28,664 bases of DNA from CAYYEF01 sp964470825. GTDB taxonomy: Bacteria > Patescibacteriota > Minisyncoccia > Phycocordibacterales > JAACPR01. Made by a program: the position numbers and the translations under genes. The notes beneath the pieces are model-generated. The model did no database searches. It was not told the DNA's origin and saw nothing but the letters and a program-made list of their open reading frames with translations. The stretch is taken from the NCBI GenBank assembly GCA_964470825.1, contig CAYYEF010000006.1:1-28664 (forward strand). Direction: 5' to 3'. Positions 22,671-28,664 of the stretch are shown here, piece after piece (the first letter of the stretch is position 1; every line of letters begins with the position of its first letter).

Positions 22671-23762
22671 TTAAAATAATTTAATAACGTCATTGATTGT
22701 AATAATAATCATTAATAAAATTAGTAATAGGAAACCAATTCCATTTACCCAATTCACAATATTTGGTTTTAATTTTCTTTTTGTAATAGCTTCAATAAAT
22801 ACAATCACTAATCTTCCACCATCAAGTGCTGGTAGAGGTAAAACATTTAAAACAGCCAAGTTAATAGAAATAAAAGCAGTGAAACTTAATAAATAGATGA
22901 AGCCAAAACTAGCAGCTTCACCGACAATACCGACAATACCGACAGGACCAGAAACCTCATCAAGAGAAGCTTGGCCAATTACAGCTTTACCTAAAAATCC
23001 AACTAGATTAACGGCAATTAAGTGAATTGCATTTCCTGTCATAACAAAAGATTGAATAAAGGCTTTGTGGACAGGTAAAGAATAATCGCCTATTTCTTCA
23101 AGAGAAACCCCTATAGCCTTTTTACCGTCAACAATTCCATTTTGTGGTTCTATTGCAATTTCAAAATTTTCATTTTTTCTATCAATATTGAATTTGATAG
23201 ATTCTTCAGAACCCGAGATAGTATCTTGAACTTTTTTTATATCAATATCTGAACCAGAAAAACTAAAATCTTTACTTTTTACTGAAACAATACTGTCACC
23301 AACTTTTAATCCTGCTTTTTGAGCCGGAGAATTTTCTTGAACACTAACAATTGTAACTCTTGGGTCTTTTATATATTCTCTATTTGTTTCATCGACAATC
23401 GTTGGACTTCCTGACATTAAAACTATAAAAAATAAAAACCAAGCAAAAATAATATTAAAAGTTACCCCTGCAACTAAAACGGCTGCCTGAATCAATGGAC
23501 TCTTATTTACAAAACTATCCTTTGCATTAGGATCAACAGATTCATCTTCTGCATTTTCGCCATATATTTTGACATAACCACCGAAAGGAATTGCATTTAA
23601 TGCATATGTAGTTCCGCCTCTCTTAAAACTAAAAATTTTAGGAGGAAAACCTACCGCAAATTCATCAACTCTAATACCTGATTTTTTAGCAACTAAAAAG
23701 TGACCTAGTTCATGAACAAAAATCAATATACCTAAAACAATTATGAAAATGATGATAGACAT
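22671..23762 (-). CDS. rseP: RseP-type site-2 membrane metalloprotease
   Basis: This intramembrane zinc protease cuts membrane-spanning substrates such as anti-sigma factors or signal-peptide remnants. The zinc motif is H17-E18-L-G-H21 in the first membrane helix, and the third ligand is D314 in NVLPLPALDGG (306-316). One PDZ domain lies around 133-200 (ENSPAQKAGLKVGDSIVSV). The family's F-x-x-G loop (AIPFGGYVKIYGE) is present. At 363 residues it is shorter than the E. coli protein, which has two PDZ domains. A short in-gene repeat encodes GIVGIVG at 275-281. It lies 6 bases after frr, a frequent neighbour of rseP. Confidence 0.95.
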   Translation of the reverse strand: MSIIIFIIVLGILIFVHELGHFLVAKKSGIRVDEFAVGFPPKIFSFKRGGTTYALNAIPFGGYVKIYGENAEDESVDPNAKDSFVNKSPLIQAAVLVAGVTFNIIFAWFLFFIVLMSGSPTIVDETNREYIKDPRVTIVSVQENSPAQKAGLKVGDSIVSVKSKDFSFSGSDIDIKKVQDTISGSEESIKFNIDRKNENFEIAIEPQNGIVDGKKAIGVSLEEIGDYSLPVHKAFIQSFVMTGNAIHLIAVNLVGFLGKAVIGQASLDEVSGPVGIVGIVGEAASFGFIYLLSFTAFISINLAVLNVLPLPALDGGRLVIVFIEAITKRKLKPNIVNWVNGIGFLLLILLMIIITINDVIKLF

Positions 23763-23768
23763 TATATT

Positions 23769-24320
23769 TTACAATTTAATTTCTTTTTCTTTTTCTTCTA
23801 ATAATTTCTCCAATTTAGATTGATATGAATCAACAATTTTTTGCATTTGTTCAAGATAAGAAAATTTCTCATCTTTACCCATACCACCATTTTTTTCAGA
23901 TTCATTAATTTCATTTTTAATTTCATCTCTAGAGTTTCTAATAGAAACCTTTGCTTCTTCTAGTTTTTTACCGGCCTGACGAATTAATATTTCTCGACGT
24001 TCTGAAGTTAATTCTGGAAAGATAACCCGAACACCTTTACCGTCAGAAACTGTAGATACACCAAGATCAGCCAAAGCGATTGCTTTTTCAATAGCAGAAA
24101 TCTGACTTGAATCCCAAGGAGAAATACGAAGTGTTTTTGGATCTTCTGAACCAATATTAGCAACCTGATTAAGGGGAGTTCTTGCTCCGTAAGCTTCAAT
24201 AAAAACTCGATCTAAAATTGTTACAGTGGCACGTCCAGTCCGAAGAGTGGCATATTCTTTTACTAACCAAGCTTCAATGTCTTTTAATTTTTGCTCAAAT
24301 ATTTTGAAATCATAACTCAT
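23769..24320 (-). CDS. frr: Ribosome recycling factor
   Basis: The factor splits the post-termination ribosome together with EF-G. At 183 residues it has normal length. Signatures are LRTGRATVTILDRVFIEAYG near residues 27-46, LNQVANI, LRISPWD and the long C-terminal helix with ELTSERREILIRQAGKKLEEAKVSIRNSRDE. The three-helix bundle has the usual small beta domain inserted. It starts 15 bases after the holB-like gene and ends 6 bases before rseP. No pyrH or tsf gene is nearby, unlike the common arrangement. Confidence 0.97.
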   Translation of the reverse strand: MSYDFKIFEQKLKDIEAWLVKEYATLRTGRATVTILDRVFIEAYGARTPLNQVANIGSEDPKTLRISPWDSSQISAIEKAIALADLGVSTVSDGKGVRVIFPELTSERREILIRQAGKKLEEAKVSIRNSRDEIKNEINESEKNGGMGKDEKFSYLEQMQKIVDSYQSKLEKLLEEKEKEIKL

Positions 24321-24335
24321 ACAACCATTATATAA

Positions 24336-25007
24336 TTATTTTTCTGGTAATGCCAAGACAATGGCTTCAAGTATAGATTTTACAGATGCACCATTATCTG
24401 AAATAAAGCTTCTTAACTCCAAAATAGTTACTAATTTTTCAGGAAATTTAGTTTTAAAATTAAAATCATTATCAATTATTTTAATTAGAGAATCTATAAA
24501 GTTTACAGCATCTTGCTTTGTTTTTTTACCATCTTTTATTTCAGATGCTAATTTTTCTACATATTTAATTTTTTCGGCAATACTAAGTTTCAAAAAATTT
24601 TGATCTAAATCTTTTTTAAATTGATTTTCTTCATATACCACAAAAGCCCTAGACAAAACAGTTGGTAAAATATTATTTAATTCTGGCAAAACAAAAAAGA
24701 AATGAAGTCCTCTGGTTGGTTCCTCGAGGCTTTTTAATAAAGAATTTTGAGCTTGATGATTAATAGAATTAGTTTTAATGAAAAAAAGAGTTTTTTTTGA
24801 TGTTCCAATTTTTCGATTAGATAAATCAATAATTTCACGAGCTTGATCAACTAGCAAATTATCATAATTAAATTCAATCAAATCAAATTCTACATCTAAA
24901 ATTTTCAAAAAATGTTTTTTAATATCATCCAGATTATAAATATTACTTTTAACTAAATAGAAATGATTAAGCGATTCTTGATTTTTTATGTCTAAAATAA
25001 ATTTCAT
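24336..25007 (-). CDS. holB: DNA polymerase III delta'-like subunit (clamp loader), short
   Basis: A 223-residue protein with the middle part of a clamp-loader AAA+ domain: VDQAREIIDLSNRK (sensor to helix region), LFFIKTNSINHQAQNSLLKSLEEP with the LLK-LEEP signature, and LPTVLSRA carrying the SR motif that acts on a neighbouring subunit's ATP. The N-terminus (FYLVKSNIYNLDDIKKHFLK) has no Walker A motif and no four-cysteine zinc module, as expected for a non-ATP-binding delta' but shorter. The roughly 100-residue collar domain is reduced. Its ATG overlaps the stop codon of the upstream mreB by one base (TAATG). The delta' family call is well supported; the exact subunit role is inference. Confidence 0.85.
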   Translation of the reverse strand: MKFILDIKNQESLNHFYLVKSNIYNLDDIKKHFLKILDVEFDLIEFNYDNLLVDQAREIIDLSNRKIGTSKKTLFFIKTNSINHQAQNSLLKSLEEPTRGLHFFFVLPELNNILPTVLSRAFVVYEENQFKKDLDQNFLKLSIAEKIKYVEKLASEIKDGKKTKQDAVNFIDSLIKIIDNDFNFKTKFPEKLVTILELRSFISDNGASVKSILEAIVLALPEK

Positions 25008-26020
25008 TATCTCTTTGAAATAATAGTTTTTTTATAAGTATCCAAATGATTTAAAGCAATACCAGTTCCTTTAACTACACAATATAATGCATCTTTAGCA
25101 AGATAGGCTTTTACACCGGTGCGTCTGTAAACAAGTTCTGTTAGATTACGTAATTGAGAACTGCCTCCTGTCATAGTGATTCCAGTATCTATGATGTCAG
25201 CTGCCAATTCTGGAGGTGTTTCCTGTAAGACATCTTTTATGGCTTTAACGATCTCACGCAATTCTTTACTGATTGCTTTGACAATTTCGTTTGTCTTAAT
25301 TTGAGTAGAACGAGGCAAACCTGTTAAAAAGTCTCGACCCTTAATTGTCATTTCAAGTTCATCATCTACAATAATCGCAGAGCCAACTTTTATTTTAATT
25401 TGTTCTGCTGTTTTATCTCCTATTGCGAGATTAAAAGTCTTTTTAATATAATCTCCTATTGCAGTATCAATTCTATTACCAGCACATTTCACTGAAGTAG
25501 AAGCCACGATACCACCAAGAGAAATTACGGCAACGTCAGTAGTTCCGCCACCAATATCGATAATCATTCGGCCTTGAGCTTCGTTAATTGGAATACCAGC
25601 ACCAATTGCCGCTAAAATAGGTTCCTTTACAACATAAGCATTTTTAGCACCAGCTTTGATAGCCGCCTCGATAACAGCACGACGTTCAGTTGAAGTAACA
25701 CCGGCAGGCACAGACACCATTACCTCTGGTTTAAAAATATTAAAACGTCCCAATGCTTTTGTAAAAAAATATGAGAGCATGGCCTCGGTTACACGATAAT
25801 CAGCAATCACTCCGTCACGCATAGGACGATACGCAATAATACTTTCTGGTGTTCTACCAACCATATTTTTTGCTTCAATTCCAACAGCAAGAATCTTATT
25901 GTCTTGTTCAGAAACAGCAACAACAGAAGGTTCATTTAGAATAATTCCTTTTCCAGGCATGTAAACAAGAGTATTAGCGGTACCCAAATCTATTCCTAAT
26001 TTTGGTGTAAAGAAACCCAT
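25007..26020 (-). CDS. mreB: MreB/actin-like protein (paralog 2)
   Basis: A second MreB of 337 residues. It has GIDLGTANTLVYMPGKG, MIIDIGGGTTDVAVISLGG and GITMTGGSSQLRNL. The last motif reads GGSSQL where MreB usually has GGGALL (which paralog 1 keeps), so the adenosine-binding loop differs. The N-terminus is short and hydrophobic (MGFFTPK), unlike the charged extension of paralog 1. The ATG at 26018-26020 gives the family-typical start; an upstream TTG (26057-26059) would lie beyond the -10 box at 26033-26038. It is the first gene of the long minus-strand run and its stop codon overlaps the holB-like start. Confidence 0.94.
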   Translation of the reverse strand: MGFFTPKLGIDLGTANTLVYMPGKGIILNEPSVVAVSEQDNKILAVGIEAKNMVGRTPESIIAYRPMRDGVIADYRVTEAMLSYFFTKALGRFNIFKPEVMVSVPAGVTSTERRAVIEAAIKAGAKNAYVVKEPILAAIGAGIPINEAQGRMIIDIGGGTTDVAVISLGGIVASTSVKCAGNRIDTAIGDYIKKTFNLAIGDKTAEQIKIKVGSAIIVDDELEMTIKGRDFLTGLPRSTQIKTNEIVKAISKELREIVKAIKDVLQETPPELAADIIDTGITMTGGSSQLRNLTELVYRRTGVKAYLAKDALYCVVKGTGIALNHLDTYKKTIISKR

Positions 26021-26032
26021 AGATAGAGTAAT

Positions 26033-26038
26033 ATTATA
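26033..26038 (-). promoter_or_regulatory. -10 box of the mreB2-to-mrdA run
   Basis: A perfect TATAAT on the minus strand lies 12 bases before the mreB2 ATG, so the mRNA would have a leader of about 5 bases or none. No good -35 is seen at 16-18 bases. Confidence 0.6.
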
Positions 26039-26060
26039 CTTTTTTAAGAGAGTCAGCAAA

Positions 26061-26091
26061 TTGACAAAAGGCTCTTTGATACTTGTATAAA
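26061..26091 (+). promoter_or_regulatory. Putative priA promoter, divergent to mreB2
   Basis: A perfect TTGACA (26061-26066) is followed by TATAAA (26086-26091) at a long 19-base spacing, or by TGTATA at 17 bases. A second TATACT at 26109-26114, 6 bases from the ATG, would give a leaderless message. It shares the 100-base spacer with the mreB2 promoter. Confidence 0.5.
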
Positions 26092-26120
26092 AATGGGAAA
26101 AAAGTAATATACTAAATTAT

Positions 26121-28040
26121 ATGTACATCCTGTCAGTAAGCCCCATAGTTAAGTCTACAAAAATCGAGGCTTTTTCTTATTTTTCAAAAGAAAAAGTAGA
26201 AGCAGGAAAAATTGTGTCAATTCCCCTAAGAAACAAATTAGTAAAAGGTTTGGTTCTTGAGTGTAAAGACTTTAAAGAAAATAAAGCTGAGATTCGTAGC
26301 TCTGAATTCGCCTTAAAAAAAATTCGTGGGGTCAGTTCTAATTTTCTTTTTTCTAAAGAATTTTTGGAAGCTTGCAATAAAACAGCGGAGTATTTTGCTA
26401 CTTCAAAAGGTTCAATATTACATGCCATTACTTCAAAAACTATTCTGGAAGAAGCAATTAAAGTTATTCAAAAAGAAAAAGAAGTTGAAGCAGATTCAAA
26501 AAAAGAATTATTAAAAAAAGAGTCTGGAAAATTTATTATCCAATCTTCTGATAATGAACGTTTTCAAGACTATAAAAGTATTATCAGAGGACGCTTTGCT
26601 AAAAAAGGTTCTGTTTTCTTTTGTGTTCCAACAACTGAAGATGTAGAAATTGCAAAGGAACACCTAACAAAAGGCATAGAGGCTAATACTATTTGTCTAA
26701 GCAGTCGCCTATCTAAAAAAGAAATAATTGAAAATTGGAATAATGCCTTAAAAAGCGATAAACCAGTATTAATTATTGCTACAGGACTTTTCCTTTCAAT
26801 TCCCAGAAATGATATTAGGACAATTATTGTTGAACGAGAAAATTCTCATGCTTACCGCACCCTGACTAGACCTTATTTAGATATTAGAAAATTTGCTGAA
26901 TTTCTTTCTAAAGAAATTGGTTCGGAAATTATCTTTGGTGATTTAATGTTACGCTCAGAAACTCTAAAAAGATTTGAAGAAAATGAATTATTTGAATTTA
27001 GTCCTGTCAGATTTAGGTTTGTTACAACCGCTACTCAAAAATTAATTGATATGAGATTTGAAAAAAGTCCTATGCAGACTGAATTTCATTTTGTCTCAGA
27101 ATTCGTAGAAGATCTATTAATTAAAAGTCAAAAAGAAAACAAAAGAGTTTTTCTTTTAACTTCTAGAAAAGGATTGGCTCCAATGATAGTCTGTGGCGAT
27201 TGTGGAAAAATTGTAACTTGCGAACACTGTAGTGCTCCAATGGTTTTATATGGAAAGAATGCTAGAGAAAAAGAGAATTTTTTGAAATGTAGAAAATGTG
27301 GAGTTGTTAGAAGTGCTGGAATTAAATGCAAAAAATGCGAGAGTTGGAGACTTAACACCCTGGGAGCAGGAATTGAAACGGTAGCATCTGAAATAAAGAA
27401 AAAACTTCCAGAAAAAGAAATTCTAATATTGGACAAAGATCACGCAAGCACCCCAACCCAAATCAAAAAAATTGTTAACAAATTTTACGAAGAACCAGCA
27501 AGCATCATGGTCGGAACTGAAATGGCTTTGCTTTATTTACATGAACAAGTTGATCGAACAGTCATTATTTCTATTGATGCCATGTTTTCCCTTCCTGATT
27601 TTAGAATTAGAGAGAGAATTCTAAACATATTGATGAAAACCAAAGACTTGGCTAGAGAAAGTTTTATTATTCAAACTCGTCATGCAGAAGATTTATTATT
27701 CCGTCATGCTTTAGATGGTAATCTTGCAGAATTTTATAGATATGAATTTGCAGAGAGAAAAAAATATGATTTTCCTCCTTTTAGTACAATCATAAAAATA
27801 TCTTCAATGAGAAGCAGTGAGCAGGCTTTAAAAAATGACTTTGAAGCTTTGGAAGAAATATTCAAAGAATATGATTTTAATTATTATCCTGCTTTTACAG
27901 AAAGAGTTAAAGGAAAATATGTCATGAATGGAATTATTAGAATTGAAAAAAATAAATGGCCGAGCGAAGACTTACGTCAAAAATTGATTAACCTTGACCC
28001 TCAATACGATATTGTAATTGATGCAGAGAGTATATTGTAG
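26121..28040 (+). CDS. priA: PriA-like primosomal protein with degenerate helicase motifs
   Basis: PriA restarts stalled replication forks. The 639 residues show the PriA order: N-terminal DNA-binding domain (about 1-105), helicase lobe 1, zinc module, lobe 2 and C-terminal domain (YDFPPFSTIIKIS near 549-561). All eight zinc cysteines are kept (358, 361, 367, 370, 390, 393, 403, 406). The motor is not. The Walker A position reads IIQSSDNERFQDY (139-151) instead of GVTGSGKTEVY. Walker B reads VERENSH (237-243) instead of VDEEH. The SAT motif reads FGDLMLRS. Motif V is GTEMALLYLHE, and motif VI has MKTKDLARES where Q-x-x-GRAGR is expected. It therefore looks like a structural PriA without ATPase activity. 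It heads priA-def-fmt, a common bacterial order, 12 bases before def. Confidence 0.88.
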   Translation: MYILSVSPIVKSTKIEAFSYFSKEKVEAGKIVSIPLRNKLVKGLVLECKDFKENKAEIRSSEFALKKIRGVSSNFLFSKEFLEACNKTAEYFATSKGSILHAITSKTILEEAIKVIQKEKEVEADSKKELLKKESGKFIIQSSDNERFQDYKSIIRGRFAKKGSVFFCVPTTEDVEIAKEHLTKGIEANTICLSSRLSKKEIIENWNNALKSDKPVLIIATGLFLSIPRNDIRTIIVERENSHAYRTLTRPYLDIRKFAEFLSKEIGSEIIFGDLMLRSETLKRFEENELFEFSPVRFRFVTTATQKLIDMRFEKSPMQTEFHFVSEFVEDLLIKSQKENKRVFLLTSRKGLAPMIVCGDCGKIVTCEHCSAPMVLYGKNAREKENFLKCRKCGVVRSAGIKCKKCESWRLNTLGAGIETVASEIKKKLPEKEILILDKDHASTPTQIKKIVNKFYEEPASIMVGTEMALLYLHEQVDRTVIISIDAMFSLPDFRIRERILNILMKTKDLARESFIIQTRHAEDLLFRHALDGNLAEFYRYEFAERKKYDFPPFSTIIKISSMRSSEQALKNDFEALEEIFKEYDFNYYPAFTERVKGKYVMNGIIRIEKNKWPSEDLRQKLINLDPQYDIVIDAESIL

Positions 28041-28052
28041 TAATCTTTACAT

Positions 28053-28556
28053 ATGTCCAAAATTGTCCAGAAAGATGAAAAAGAAGGTAAAGTTTTAAGG
28101 GAAATTGCAAGTCCTGTAGATTTTGGTAAGGATAAACTTAAACTACCTAAAATGTTAAGTGATATGCGTGAAGCCATGTTTTCTCAAGATGATGGTGTGG
28201 CTTTAGCTGCGCCCCAAATTGGAATATCTAAAAGAATCTTTGTGGTTAATCCGATGGTTTATAGAGAAGAAACTAAATACAAAGGACCAAAAGAATTAAC
28301 TTTTATAAATCCTGTTATTAAAAAATCTTCAAAAGATAAAAAACTTATGGAGGAAGGATGTCTTTCAGTTAGACCATTATATGGAAAAGTGAGACGATCT
28401 AGTAGAGTGACAATAGAAGCCTACGATGCAGATGGTGTAAAATTTGAAATTACTGCTACTGGCCTATTAGCGCAGGTATTCCAACACGAGACTGATCACC
28501 TGGACGGTGTCTTATTTATTGATAAGGCAAAAGAATTATATGAAATTGGAGAATAA
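28053..28556 (+). CDS. def: Peptide deformylase
   Basis: This metalloenzyme removes the formyl group from nascent protein N-termini. At 167 residues it has all three motifs: GVALAAPQIG (48-57, with Q55), EGCLSV (101-106, with metal ligand C103) and QHETDHLDG (144-152, with H145, E146 and H149). GVALAAPQ has Val where Gly-Leu is usual, a mild variant. It starts 12 bases after priA, and its end is overlapped by the start of fmt, the enzyme that adds the formyl group to initiator tRNA. Confidence 0.97.
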   Translation: MSKIVQKDEKEGKVLREIASPVDFGKDKLKLPKMLSDMREAMFSQDDGVALAAPQIGISKRIFVVNPMVYREETKYKGPKELTFINPVIKKSSKDKKLMEEGCLSVRPLYGKVRRSSRVTIEAYDADGVKFEITATGLLAQVFQHETDHLDGVLFIDKAKELYEIGE

Positions 28557-28664
28557 TTTAAATAATACATTTATATTTTTTGGTACTGATAATTTTTCAA
28601 CAACAGTTTTAGAAAAACTTTTTGAAAATGATTTTATACCTAAAATTGTAGTAACTGCTCCTGA
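28540..28664 (+). CDS. fmt: Methionyl-tRNA formyltransferase, N-terminal part (cut by window edge)
   Basis: The frame opens at ATG 28540-28542 and stays open to the edge, giving 41 full codons. The translation has TFIFFGTDNFSTTVLEKL followed by IVVTAP, the first Rossmann strand and helix of Fmt (usually I-x-FFGTPEFS... and VVTxPD). The ATG overlaps the end of def by 17 bases in another frame, and a TTG at 28546 is an alternative start. It would formylate Met-tRNAi, the step reversed on proteins by Def. The partner gene def directly upstream supports the call. Confidence 0.85.
   Translation, partial: MKLENNLNNTFIFFGTDNFSTTVLEKLFENDFIPKIVVTAP

Noticed and set aside
22920..22946. Tandem 9-base repeat (CCGACAATA type), considered as a phase-variable or regulatory repeat
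   Set aside because: It is short, in frame and encodes GIVGIVG in the conserved SGPVGIV region of RseP; a simple in-gene repeat.
26057..26059. Upstream TTG start for mreB2, adding 13 residues
   Set aside because: It lies upstream of the -10 box at 26033-26038, and the ATG at 26018-26020 gives the family-typical MreB N-terminus.
1..28664. UGA recoding as in Absconditabacteria or Gracilibacteria
   Set aside because: TGA ends the HAD, acidic hypothetical and mreD genes at sensible positions, and no conserved protein is interrupted by in-frame TGA.

Overview
This AT-rich window most likely comes from a member of the Candidate Phyla Radiation (Patescibacteria, Parcubacteria-like). The grounds are: many proteins are shorter than their family norm (MetK, ProRS, MreD, delta'-like, TspO); almost no start codon has a Shine-Dalgarno sequence; the genes form tight, often overlapping runs; and several housekeeping enzymes have lost domains or motifs. 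UGA ends several genes at sensible positions, so the code looks standard. This lineage is inferred from gene style, not from a marker phylogeny. No IS element, CRISPR array, prophage or rRNA was seen. No gene-free stretch exceeds 300 bases; the longest, about 260 bases at 5585-5844, holds a riboswitch.

Left part (1-10.2 kb), small independent units. A class I methyltransferase (cut by the left edge) and threonine synthase lie on the minus strand, followed by a HAD hydrolase. Next comes a minus-strand unit: SAM-I riboswitch, Cys/Met-metabolism PLP enzyme, metK, then a TspO-like protein. The switch has a recognisable aptamer, an antiterminator and an intrinsic terminator. After it come an unknown acidic protein (+), a divergent trypsin-fold protein (-), an unknown six-helix membrane protein (+), a histidine-box fatty acid hydroxylase family protein (-), the GTPase EngB, a 60-residue membrane protein that starts 5 nt after tRNA-Glu(CUC), and another unknown protein (+).

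Middle part (10.2-17.2 kb), all minus strand. A compact dcw cluster mraZ-rsmH-ftsL-ftsI-murF makes the septal cell wall machinery; its promoter carries four 10-bp-spaced MraZ-box-like repeats. A separate greA-lysS unit has its own strong promoter.

Right part (17.2-28.7 kb). One long minus-strand run, mreB2-holB-frr-rseP-unknown-proS-mreB1-mreC-mreD-mrdA, joins the cell-shape (elongasome) genes to translation, replication and membrane protease genes, with two different MreB paralogs. Divergent from it on the plus strand is priA-def-fmt (fmt cut by the right edge). This PriA keeps its eight zinc-ligand cysteines but appears to have lost its helicase ATPase motifs.

The most interesting items are the degenerate PriA, the SAM-I riboswitch with a covarying pseudoknot, the MurF that lacks its first domain and the usual carbamylated lysine, the two MreBs, and the protease-like protein without an obvious catalytic Asp. 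No wholly new multi-gene system was recognised.
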